Virus record (IMG/VR): IMGVR_UViG_3300037345_000085
Location: 1 to 38,372 of that record
DNA: 38,372 bases
Reading direction: 5' to 3' (one strand)
DNA from: a virus
Part shown: one piece after another, positions 1 to 6,458 of the stretch
How the letters are laid out: each line of letters starts with the position of its first letter
Position numbering within the stretch: position 1 is the first letter of the stretch
The notes under the pieces: generated by a model
Databases searched by the model: none
What the model saw: only the letters and a program-made list of their open reading frames with translations
Told to the model about the DNA's origin: nothing
Position numbers and translations under genes: made by a program

Positions 1-127
1 TTTGCCTTTCGGTCTCTGGTAAACTTTCATTGTCATAGAACGTCAAACATAAATATTCGGCATTCTCATCGGGTAACACTTCCTCGTGAACCCAAAACTC
101 TCTATCGGGATTGAAATCGATATAAAT
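1..127. repeat. Terminal direct repeat, left copy (circle closure)
   Basis: These 127 bases are identical to the last 127 bases of the window (38246-38372). The large terminase reading frame runs in frame from one copy into the other, so the natural molecule is circular or circularly permuted, about 38,245 bp long. A repeat of exactly 127 bases is what a de Bruijn assembler with k=127 leaves at the ends of a circular contig, so it is probably not a physical terminal repeat. Confidence 0.93.
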
Positions 128-505
128 TATTTTCGCTCTCGATGCTACTTGCTGGTAGCTTTCAAATAGAATTCCTTTGTTTGCCTCGTTGAAATAAACA
201 ATATCACGTCTAAATCCTTTTCCTATTTCGGCATCTGATAATCCAACAAACTCAATATAACTTCCATTGCGAAAGTTGTACGTTGAACTAGATGCGTTCC
301 ATTCCGACTTTACCCAGTTATCAGTTTCTTTCATTATCCGAATGAAATCCCGAATAACGGTTCGTTTCATTTTGGTTAATTCATATTGAAATATGGTAAC
401 TGCTGTATCGTTTCGTACAATACACTGGTCTATAATTATCAATAAAACTGTGAACGTTTTTGACGCACCTTGACCGCCTTGTAAAACTCGGATGCGCTTC
501 CGCAT
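1..505 (-). CDS. terL: Terminase large subunit, N-terminal ATPase part (gene continues at the window end)
   Basis: This is the motor ATPase that pumps DNA into the prohead. The ATG at 505 lies 14 bases after the stop of the small terminase. Residues 10-17 read GGQGASKT (Walker A), residues 101-109 DIVYFNEAN (Walker B with catalytic Glu107), and YIDFNP near 128-133 fits the coupling motif. The frame is open to base 1 and continues in frame at 38245, giving a protein of 392 residues when both parts are joined. That is slightly short for the family, but all motifs are present. It is part of the late leftward operon that starts at the methyltransferase gene. The identification is secure; only the split is artificial. 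Confidence 0.95.
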   Translation of the reverse strand, partial: MRKRIRVLQGGQGASKTFTVLLIIIDQCIVRNDTAVTIFQYELTKMKRTVIRDFIRIMKETDNWVKSEWNASSSTYNFRNGSYIEFVGLSDAEIGKGFRRDIVYFNEANKGILFESYQQVASRAKIIYIDFNPDREFWVHEEVLPDENAEYLCLTFYDNESLPETERQ

Positions 506-518
506 CTTTATTACTTTT

Positions 519-968
519 CTACTCGCTGTCGTCTGTTTTATCATTTTCAAAAACGCTATCTAATTCTCCAAATATTGGTCTGTAATTCAAACTTTCGCCT
601 TTGGTTGTGATGTCAATATGTTTCGGTAATTCAATACCTTCTAATTTTGCAATCTCTTTTTTTATAGTATTGACTGCTCTCAATCCTGCTGGTGTACCTT
701 TAAATTCTGGTCTCAAAGAGCGTATGTCTTGTTGCAAACCTGCAATCGCAATATCTCTTTTTCGCTCGATACTTATACCTTCAATCTTTTTATATTTTTC
801 GTAAGCTTCAACTACATATCGCTCTGCCTGTCTTATTCCAATAGGATATGTTTGTAGAATTTGCTGAACAATCAATCGGTCTTGGACTCCTTCAAGTAGC
901 CAACCATAAATTGTTAACAATCTCTTTTCTTTTTCTATCGCTGTTGATTTTGGCTTTGATATTTTCAT
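519..968 (-). CDS. terS: Probable terminase small subunit
   Basis: This 149-residue protein lies directly upstream of the large terminase, the usual place for the DNA-recognition subunit of the packaging enzyme. The N-terminal 60 residues are helical and could hold a helix-turn-helix (around LIVQQILQTYPIGIRQAERYV). The middle is a charged helical region, and the C-terminal tail (LPKHIDITTKGESL) resembles the end of other phage small terminases, which contacts the large subunit. Its ATG overlaps the stop of the preceding gene as TAATG, so translation is probably coupled. The assignment relies on position and general character, since small terminases are very divergent. Confidence 0.72.
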   Translation of the reverse strand: MKISKPKSTAIEKEKRLLTIYGWLLEGVQDRLIVQQILQTYPIGIRQAERYVVEAYEKYKKIEGISIERKRDIAIAGLQQDIRSLRPEFKGTPAGLRAVNTIKKEIAKLEGIELPKHIDITTKGESLNYRPIFGELDSVFENDKTDDSE

Positions 969-1213
969 TACTCATTAGGGTACATTCTTTTAATGACAGC
1001 AATATGTCGGTGTGCCTGACTAATTCGGTCACGTAATTTTATTGCTTCAACTTCACGCATTCGTCGAAGTTCGGGATCGGAATCCTGTATTGGCTTGTCG
1101 CTGTATGCTTCTAATGCTTTTACGTTTATTTCCGCTTCTTCAGTTAAGTATTCAATAATTGTGTTTCTCATTTCGATAAGAATTTTAATGTTTGGATTCA
1201 TTTGCAAAATCAT
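968..1213 (-). CDS. Small conserved-looking late protein, function unknown
   Basis: This 81-residue protein is helical and highly charged, with no membrane segment or recognisable catalytic motif. It starts inside the 3' end of the methyltransferase gene (29-base overlap) and its stop overlaps the start of the small terminase as TAATG, so it is firmly embedded in the packaging operon. A second ATG at 1201 would shorten the overlap and give 77 residues; neither start has a clear ribosome binding site. By position it may help packaging, but I do not recognise the family. Confidence 0.7.
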   Translation of the reverse strand: MILQMNPNIKILIEMRNTIIEYLTEEAEINVKALEAYSDKPIQDSDPELRRMREVEAIKLRDRISQAHRHIAVIKRMYPNE

Positions 1214-2639
1214 TTAAAGTTAATTCACCATTTAAATGGGTAAAGTTAACTTCAATTCCTTTGCGGTTGCAATAGTTTAAGTAACGAATAATTGCGCTTT
1301 GCACATAAATTGGTTCGATTTCGGTAAAACGTCCCTGTCTGCGAGTATGCTCACAAGCGATAAGACAAGTTCCGGAACCTAGAAACCAATCGATAACAAT
1401 ATCGTTCTCATTCGTAGTGTCGAGGATTGCATCAGCAATCATAACTACTGGTTTAGGTGTTGGATGGTTTTTTAATTCAAACCTATCAGGATTTGCCATT
1501 GAGGTGGCTGATGGATATTTCCAAACATTGGATCGGATTCTATCTTTTAAAACTAAATGTGATAAGTGCTTTGCGGCTTCACCATTTTTAAAAATAAAGC
1601 ACCATTCGTTATTGTCTTTGTAGAACTCGCCTCCTTCATCTAATAAATCTTTTTGCCACAATGCTTTGGCTTTTTCGTCTGAAAATATAAAACACATTTC
1701 GTGTTGAGCGCGATAGAATGAACCATTAGCAAACAAATCCTTTTCCCAAACACAAACCTGCTTTGGTTGAGGATTGCCGTACACTCGACGTGCGGCTTCG
1801 GTCATATGCCACGAATGTCTGAAATCCATAAAGATGTAATGAATTGCACCAGGAACTGAATTCGCAACCGAAGTAGTCATTATCAATTCAAGGAACTGAA
1901 CAAACTCCTCGTCTGTCATTTCTCCAGATGCCATTGCGAAATCCTTATGGCGTTGTTCATCTTTGTTAGTAAAGAAGTTTGCAGGTAAATTATAAGGTGG
2001 GTCGCAGTTAACTATTCTAGCTTTGTCATCTTGCATCAAAGTTTTAACATCATCTTGAGAAGTAAAACTTCCACAAATCAAACGATGTCCGTTTAATTGA
2101 AATACGTCTCCAGCATTAACGATTATGTTTTTTTCGTCCACTTCAACGTGTGACTCTTCTCCATTGTTGGTATCGAATAAATCAAACTTTTGCTCAAATC
2201 TTTCAATTGAGAAGTCAGAAATATTCATTGTTTCTTTCAGCGCTGGTAAATCTAAATTGAACTTTGAAACGAAATCAAACAATCCCTGCTGGGTAATCTT
2301 TGCATAAGTACTAGAATAAATCAAAACTAGTTCTGCAGCTGCTTCGATACTTTCACATTCGATAAAAGTTGCAGGGAGTTCTTCTGGTACAATATGCCCA
2401 AGCTCCGATACTTTAATCAAATCAAGGAATCTGTGTTTACCATCCAAACAAAATAACTTTCCTTCATGCTCCCAAACCTTAAACGCATCTACAAATTGAT
2501 ACTTTAGGATTGATTCTATTAGTTTTGTGTCGCCATCGTTAATCCACTCTTTGAAATTCTCTTGCTGGATAAAATCCAAATCACGCCATTTTATTAGCTC
2601 TGTCTTAATTATTCGAGAATTGATAGTAGTTGCTTCCAT
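1185..2639 (-). CDS. ParB-like domain fused to DNA N6-adenine (or N4-cytosine) methyltransferase
   Basis: This 484-residue protein has two domains. Residues about 10-150 form a ParB/sulfiredoxin-like domain with the motif CLDGKHRFLDL at 64-74. Residues about 165-470 form an amino-methyltransferase: DPPY (motif IV, the catalytic pocket) at 213-216 comes before FLGSG (motif I, S-adenosylmethionine binding) at 419-423. This order is that of the beta class. HPTPKP near 405 is also typical of the family. Such fusions are common in phages and are thought to protect phage DNA from restriction. It is the first gene of the packaging operon; the promoter at 2665-2672 and palindrome at 2682-2698 lie just upstream. 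Late expression would allow methylation of DNA about to be packaged. Confidence 0.92.
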   Translation of the reverse strand: MEATTINSRIIKTELIKWRDLDFIQQENFKEWINDGDTKLIESILKYQFVDAFKVWEHEGKLFCLDGKHRFLDLIKVSELGHIVPEELPATFIECESIEAAAELVLIYSSTYAKITQQGLFDFVSKFNLDLPALKETMNISDFSIERFEQKFDLFDTNNGEESHVEVDEKNIIVNAGDVFQLNGHRLICGSFTSQDDVKTLMQDDKARIVNCDPPYNLPANFFTNKDEQRHKDFAMASGEMTDEEFVQFLELIMTTSVANSVPGAIHYIFMDFRHSWHMTEAARRVYGNPQPKQVCVWEKDLFANGSFYRAQHEMCFIFSDEKAKALWQKDLLDEGGEFYKDNNEWCFIFKNGEAAKHLSHLVLKDRIRSNVWKYPSATSMANPDRFELKNHPTPKPVVMIADAILDTTNENDIVIDWFLGSGTCLIACEHTRRQGRFTEIEPIYVQSAIIRYLNYCNRKGIEVNFTHLNGELTLNDFANESKH

Positions 2640-2664
2640 TTATTTTTTACGTCTTATTTTGACA

Positions 2665-2698
2665 CAAATGTAATGAATTTAGTAATATATCATATTAC
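2665..2698 (-). promoter_or_regulatory. Late promoter with 17-bp palindromic operator (packaging operon)
   Basis: Read leftward, the -7 box TACATTTG (2672-2665) fits the Bacteroidetes consensus TAnnTTTG. No TTG -33 element lies at the usual 17-23 bp spacing. Instead a perfect palindrome with arms GTAATAT and ATATTAC around 3 bases (2682-2698) begins exactly 9 bp upstream of the -7 box. The same palindrome occurs at three other promoters, and the 9-bp spacing is identical at 2909-2925. Confidence 0.72.
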
Positions 2699-2711
2699 CA
2701 ACTAAAAACAA

Positions 2712-2741
2712 AAAAAGCTACTCATTTCTGAATAGCTTTTT
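2712..2741 (-). terminator. Intrinsic terminator after the tRNA-like gene
   Basis: A perfect 9-bp stem (AAAAAGCTA / TAGCTTTTT) with a 12-base loop is followed on the leftward strand by a run of T. It lies about 20 bases beyond the 3' end of the tRNA-like RNA, so it would end that transcript just before the promoter of the packaging operon. Confidence 0.8.
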
Positions 2742-2759
2742 AATGATTTACTTTTCTTG

Positions 2760-2880
2760 TGGATAGAGAAGGACTTGAACCTCCGACCTTTATTATGCAT
2801 AAGATTAATTGACTGCAAAAAGTTGCCTTCCGACAATCTACTTATAACTATAACGCTCTACCAGCTGAGACTACCTACCC
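2760..2880 (-). tRNA. tRNA-like RNA with a 53-base anticodon-loop expansion
   Basis: Read leftward from 2880, the sequence has a 7-bp acceptor stem (GGGTAGG with TCTATCC, two G-U pairs), a D arm with AGCTGGTA flanked by CTC and GAG (one extra T beside the stem), variable loop AAGGTC, a T arm of 5 bp with loop TTCAAGT, and discriminator A at 2760. CCA is not encoded. The anticodon stem is GTTAT (2854-2850) with ATAAT (2796-2792), but 53 bases lie between its halves instead of 7. They can fold as an extended arm: ATAAG/CTTAT, GATTG/CAATT, and a GCAA-CTTT-TTGC hairpin. No anticodon can be assigned. It could be a tRNA with a tiny intron, a tRNA mimic or a decayed tRNA. It has its own promoter (2892-2899) and terminator (2712-2741). 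Confidence 0.75.
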
Positions 2881-2891
2881 ATTTTGAATTG

Positions 2892-2925
2892 CAAATATAA
2901 ATACTTTAGTAATATAAATTATTAC
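2892..2925 (-). promoter_or_regulatory. Promoter with palindromic operator for the tRNA-like gene
   Basis: The -7 box TATATTTG (2899-2892) ends 11 bases before the first base of the tRNA-like RNA, so the transcript would start at or just before the acceptor stem. The palindrome (2909-2925, arms GTAATA and TATTAC, less perfect in its centre than the other copies) begins 9 bp upstream of the -7 box, as at 2682-2698. No -33 TTG element is present at the normal distance. Confidence 0.68.
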
Positions 2926-2935
2926 TTATACAAAT

Positions 2936-2969
2936 AAAAAAAAGGACTACCGTTTCCGATAATCCTTTT
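2936..2969 (-). terminator. Strong intrinsic terminator of the amidoligase unit
   Basis: On the leftward strand a 12-bp stem (AAAAGGATTATC with GGTAGTCCTTTT, two G-U pairs) and 6-base loop is followed by seven T. It begins 20 bases after the stop codon at 2990 and separates the amidoligase unit from the tRNA-like gene. Confidence 0.87.
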
Positions 2970-2989
2970 CACGTAATTAACTTGAGGTA

Positions 2990-3235
2990 TCAATTCAAAT
3001 TATTTTCTAAAACTTCTATGTGATTATGTTTTATCAAGTCTTCAACGAAAGAAGTTTCGTCTGTTGCTCTTATATCTTGGTTTTGAGTTATAACAGTTCT
3101 ATGAGCGTAACCAAGCATGTACTCGTGATTGTTTTTTGCCTTTACAAATGGCGCATTCATTCTCATTGAGGTCACTAAGTCTTTGTAGCTTTCAACTTCT
3201 GTAACCGAACCATCATCGTTAAATTTTATTTTCAT
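2990..3235 (-). CDS. Small protein next to the amidoligase, function unknown
   Basis: The frame extends upstream into the amidoligase gene, but the ATG at 3235 is the likely start because it removes that overlap and begins a typical sequence (MKIKFNDDGSVTEV). The resulting 81-residue acidic protein has no membrane segment or known motif. A -7-like box TATCTTTG (3247-3240) ends four bases before this ATG, so a second, nearly leaderless transcript is possible besides read-through from the amidoligase promoter. The strong terminator follows. Its constant place after the amidoligase suggests a partner or substrate, but this is inference. Confidence 0.72.
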   Translation of the reverse strand: MKIKFNDDGSVTEVESYKDLVTSMRMNAPFVKAKNNHEYMLGYAHRTVITQNQDIRATDETSFVEDLIKHNHIEVLENNLN

Positions 3236-3284
3236 TTGGCAAAGATAAGGAAGTTTCAATAACCTCCTTATCGCTCCAGTTGGT

Positions 3285-4220
3285 TTATGCAGCCAAATCC
3301 ACCGCTCTATCTGTAACATAATCTTGTAAGCTTTCATTTAAGAATGAATTAAAATTGTTAGTAACTCCGTTTTGTTTTGCGTACTCTACTAATCTTCCAC
3401 AAATCAATATCCAGTTTTTGATTTTTGAGAATGTTGTTGTTCCGCTGTGCTGTCTAAACTCTACCGTTCCGTGTCTTTGAAATGATTGAACGTTTAACTT
3501 GAAGTATCTACCTCCGTTGAAAACTGAATTTCTTAAGTCAGCTATTGAATTAGCGCTGTTTATTTTTTGAATTGCAGTAACTCTATTTCCGTTTGTGATT
3601 GAAGAAACATTTTTACAAAACGTGTTATTATTTGCTCTTCTGCTACTTGGATTGATTTCGTCAAATTTATCTTCCAAGTGAGTAAATGAAGTTAAAAGAT
3701 GTTTGAAGTTATCAAGGTTGAAATCAGTTGCTCCGAAATGAACGTGAAACCCACATGAATTATTTATTTTTGCTCCGGCCCGATTCAATCCAATACATAT
3801 TTTTTTAATTTGCTCGATGCCATCTAAACCTCTTAGAACTGGTGAAACTATTTCATTTCCATTTGATCCAGAAATTGAACTATCTGAAACGATTTTCCAT
3901 TGTGAGTTATTATTGTGATTATAACTTTGAGATTCAATATTAATTCCGGCTCTTGTAATTTCTCTAATTAAAGTTTCGCGGCTGGCTCCGTAAATTTCCA
4001 ACTCGATACCAAATGAGCGATTAAAATTATATTCAAAAGGTAAATTAGTAATTACTGGCGTTTGATTGTCTAGCCACTTTTTCCAAATGTTGTGAGCAAA
4101 ACCATAGTTTCCGTTTGTTATCAATTCAGATACTTGAGTTCTGGTGTGTCCCAGTGCATAAAGTTTGAATGCCTTTTGAGTTTTGTTTAAATCGCTGTTT
4201 AGTATTTCGTTTAGTGTCAT
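3285..4220 (-). CDS. Amidoligase-family enzyme with N-terminal HTH-like segment
   Basis: This 311-residue protein carries the hallmark blocks of Amidoligase_2 (PF12224, COOH-NH2 ligases related to gamma-glutamylcysteine and glutamine synthetases): FGIELEI at 70-76, WKIVSDSSI at 108-116, GNEIVSPVL at 121-129, CGFHVHFG at 156-163, and GTVEFRQHSGT at 251-261. Such enzymes use ATP to form amide bonds between a carboxylate and an amine on a peptide, protein or cell-wall substrate. Residues about 12-50 (KAFKLYALGHTRTQVSELI) look like a helix-turn-helix, which may guide substrate or DNA binding. It has its own promoter at 4249-4279 and forms a two-gene unit with the downstream 81-aa protein. The true substrate cannot be told from the sequence. 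Confidence 0.9.
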   Translation of the reverse strand: MTLNEILNSDLNKTQKAFKLYALGHTRTQVSELITNGNYGFAHNIWKKWLDNQTPVITNLPFEYNFNRSFGIELEIYGASRETLIREITRAGINIESQSYNHNNNSQWKIVSDSSISGSNGNEIVSPVLRGLDGIEQIKKICIGLNRAGAKINNSCGFHVHFGATDFNLDNFKHLLTSFTHLEDKFDEINPSSRRANNNTFCKNVSSITNGNRVTAIQKINSANSIADLRNSVFNGGRYFKLNVQSFQRHGTVEFRQHSGTTTFSKIKNWILICGRLVEYAKQNGVTNNFNSFLNESLQDYVTDRAVDLAA

Positions 4221-4248
4221 CGCTTTAGGTTAATTTTTTAATTATACC

Positions 4249-4279
4249 CAAAGTTAACGCTGGTCCAGAGAAGGCGCAA
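4249..4279 (-). promoter_or_regulatory. Bacteroidetes-type promoter of the amidoligase unit
   Basis: On the leftward strand TTG (4279-4277) is separated by 20 bp from TAACTTTG (4256-4249), a full match to the TTG-N17-23-TAnnTTTG consensus. The amidoligase ATG at 4220 lies 28 bases downstream. The rest of the gap to 4373 holds only a 7-bp inverted repeat (ACGCTGG near 4257, CCAGCGT near 4327) and a weak hairpin near 4298-4321 followed by T on the leftward strand, which may help end the early operon. Confidence 0.8.
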
Positions 4280-4373
4280 GGACTATTAAAAACATTAGCT
4301 TTTAATTAGCTGTTGGTGTTTTGTCTCCAGCGTGTGTAACAAGTTGACTGACCTATTGATTTTGTTGAGGTTT

Positions 4374-4682
4374 CTATTTAGCGATGTAAACTGAAGATAG
4401 TTTCACTTCTATTTTTTCAACTCCATCTGTAACGGTTATTTCAGTAGAAGTTGTTTCTGGCGGATATTCACATCGGCAAGCATAATGAATTTGACAACCA
4501 GCAACAATAACGTAATTTTGTTCAGAACCAATTTTAGCAAACCAATTAGAACTTCTAAGATTTGTTTTTATTCCTAAAATATCATCGCTTACAATTGCGA
4601 CATCTCCCCAAACTGATCTATATTGCTTTCCATCTGGAGCATAAAACCAAGAATCCGTTGTAATTAAATGTTTTCCTTTCAT
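4374..4682 (-). CDS. Hypothetical protein, last gene of the early operon
   Basis: This 102-residue protein is beta-rich, with aromatic residues in the first half (TDSWFYAPDGKQYRSVWG) and Cys residues at CQIHYACRC. I have the impression of a recurring protein of flavobacterial phages with no assigned function, but I cannot confirm this. It has no signal peptide or membrane segment. It starts 6 bases after the nuclease gene stop, so it belongs to the same transcript. The CxxxxxCxC cluster could bind a metal. Confidence 0.75.
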   Translation of the reverse strand: MKGKHLITTDSWFYAPDGKQYRSVWGDVAIVSDDILGIKTNLRSSNWFAKIGSEQNYVIVAGCQIHYACRCEYPPETTSTEITVTDGVEKIEVKLSSVYIAK

Positions 4683-4688
4683 AATTTT

Positions 4689-5123
4689 CTATTTTAATAA
4701 TTTATTCAAATCCTCTTCTAAATTTTGATAATTGAGAGCTGTATATCTTAAAACCCTCCAACCGTTGGCAATTGCTAAATTGTATTTTGTGCAATCATTC
4801 GAAAACCCGTTTAATGACGTGTGTCGGCTTTTCTCTGAAATAATGCCTTCGTATTCAATTCCAATCTTTAAATCCAAAATAGCCCAATCAAAACGAAATT
4901 TTTTTTCACTATCAAACTTGTGTTCAGTTACGAAATCAGTTATCAAACCTTTTTGCTTCAAACTCATTAAAATAAAACCGATAGTGTTTTTCTCAACTGA
5001 AATCTTTTCAATTTTCTTTTTTGGTTTAATTGTGGCGATTTCGGCAGTATTAGAGTTTTTACGATCATCAACTGAAAATCCTTTATCTTTCAATTTTTGT
5101 AAATCTGCTTCAGTCCAGGTCAT
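4689..5123 (-). CDS. PD-(D/E)XK-type nuclease, possibly a resolvase-like enzyme
   Basis: The C-terminal 75 residues of this 144-aa protein fit a small restriction-endonuclease-like fold: FRFDWAI (Asp79), IGIEYEG (Glu90/Glu92) and a conserved-looking Lys113 in CTKYNLAIANGWRVLRYT, the pattern of VRR-NUC or DUF559-like enzymes. The N-terminus (TWTEADLQKLKDKGF) is a small helical segment. Its ATG overlaps the stop of the methyltransferase as ATGA. With the recombination and replication genes upstream, a role in cutting branched or replicating DNA is plausible. A homing or restriction-like nuclease is the alternative. Confidence 0.7.
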   Translation of the reverse strand: MTWTEADLQKLKDKGFSVDDRKNSNTAEIATIKPKKKIEKISVEKNTIGFILMSLKQKGLITDFVTEHKFDSEKKFRFDWAILDLKIGIEYEGIISEKSRHTSLNGFSNDCTKYNLAIANGWRVLRYTALNYQNLEEDLNKLLK

Positions 5124-5635
5124 AATGTTTTAAATTCAGATTTTTTATTATAACCTTTCTGCAGCTGCAGCACTACGGTTTGAATTCTAGCATACTTAAA
5201 TGTTTTTCGTGGAAGCAGTGTTACTGATGCCAATCCAAACTCTTTAAATCTTCTCATTCTCACGTCGCTGTCTCCTATCGTGAACCAAGGCATTAAAGCA
5301 ATAACATTGTCGCTCATTTCCATACACTTCTCAAGTATATAATATCCAGCTCTCAATCCGCTTAAATTTATTCCTGATGGCGCATTATCTAAAACCGTTT
5401 GATTACTTGAGAAAGGTGGATTCATGATGACACAATCAAATTCGCTTTTATTCATTAAGAAAAAATCATCTGGAGAATAAACCTGATATCCTTTGTTTAA
5501 AACACAATATTTTAAATTACCTAGTCCGGGTGTTGGTTCTAAAACTGTGAGTACATTTTTCGGAATCAATCCTACCATGTACTCACAAACATCTATTGGC
5601 GTTTGAAAATTTTCGTCAATTATAATTTTACTCAT
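5120..5635 (-). CDS. Small DNA adenine methyltransferase-like protein
   Basis: The ATG at 5635 gives 171 residues and an 8-base overlap with the upstream gene; an upstream non-ATG extension is unlikely. VLEPTPGLGNL at 31-41 is the S-adenosylmethionine site and MNPPF at 71-75 the catalytic NPPF motif of gamma-type N6-adenine methyltransferases. There is little room for a separate target recognition domain. It is the second methyltransferase of the phage, here in the early operon. It may modify DNA during replication, or act on another substrate, since NPPF/Y also occurs in RNA and protein methylases. Confidence 0.83.
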   Translation of the reverse strand: MSKIIIDENFQTPIDVCEYMVGLIPKNVLTVLEPTPGLGNLKYCVLNKGYQVYSPDDFFLMNKSEFDCVIMNPPFSSNQTVLDNAPSGINLSGLRAGYYILEKCMEMSDNVIALMPWFTIGDSDVRMRRFKEFGLASVTLLPRKTFKYARIQTVVLQLQKGYNKKSEFKTL

Positions 5636-6458
5636 TTTCAATTGCTTTTTTAAATTCACAAAACTCTTTGAACTTCTTGAGATAGTTGCAAACTACAATC
5701 GCTCTACATCGGTTCTGAACAATTACATTCAATTTGCCATTCATGGAATTCTTTTGTGCTGTCTCCAGCAACTCGACATGATGAGGTCGCCTTTTTTGTT
5801 TTATAACATCGAGCTCCAATTCAAATAAGTATTTTTTATTTTGAATACGATAAAGTCTTTTCTTAACTGGAATTGATGTATTCAATTTACTTTCAACATC
5901 TGCAAATAATAACCATGCGCTACTCGAAAATCTATTACTTTGAACTTCCTCGAAAGTGGTTTTTAAGAATTCGTTCCTTAAATTATTTTTTTCCTCTTCG
6001 CTCATTTCATTTGTCTGGTTTAATAAATTTCTTTTTTTATCATCGTAAACTTTTAAACTTTCATTTCTAAAATCTACAAACGCTCGTAAAATCTCGCCAA
6101 CGACAATACAGTCTAGCATTCTAAAAACTTTTATTTCTGAAAACTCTTTAGAAACATACATTTTAAAAGCTTCTTTGATTTCTGGAACTGTTAAGCTTCC
6201 AAACTTTGTTTTAATCAAATCAAAAATTAAAATCATTTGCTTGTCAAGATGTTGCTGCTCATCATCACTGGATGACTTAATATTTAAAATTGTGATTAAG
6301 AAGTTAAGCAATTCGTTGATTTCTTGCTTTGATTCAATGTTTCTTACTTTTGGATAGTCCTCGTTAAGAATCGCCAGTGTAGGTCTCGATAACCCGATCA
6401 ACGCTAAACTCGTATGCTTTTTTTGTTGGACTTGTAAATCCATTGTTTGGTTTTCCAT
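5628..6458 (-). CDS. Putative replication partner protein (helicase-loader position)
   Basis: This 276-residue, mostly helical protein has no motif I recognise and no Walker A. It follows the initiator-like gene and overlaps it by 95 bases in another frame, which is long but still plausible; Met6 at 6443 would shorten it by only 15. In lambda-like early regions the gene behind the O-type initiator encodes the helicase loader, so this is a candidate for that role. The C-terminal third is rich in Lys, Arg and aromatic residues (YLKKFKEFCEFKKAIENE), which would fit DNA or protein contacts. The function is inferred from position only. Confidence 0.68.
   Translation of the reverse strand: MENQTMDLQVQQKKHTSLALIGLSRPTLAILNEDYPKVRNIESKQEINELLNFLITILNIKSSSDDEQQHLDKQMILIFDLIKTKFGSLTVPEIKEAFKMYVSKEFSEIKVFRMLDCIVVGEILRAFVDFRNESLKVYDDKKRNLLNQTNEMSEEEKNNLRNEFLKTTFEEVQSNRFSSSAWLLFADVESKLNTSIPVKKRLYRIQNKKYLFELELDVIKQKRRPHHVELLETAQKNSMNGKLNVIVQNRCRAIVVCNYLKKFKEFCEFKKAIENE

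Noticed and set aside
1-127. Physical long terminal repeat of the virion DNA
   Set aside because: Exactly 127 bases in the middle of the large terminase gene is better explained by assembly of a circular or permuted genome.
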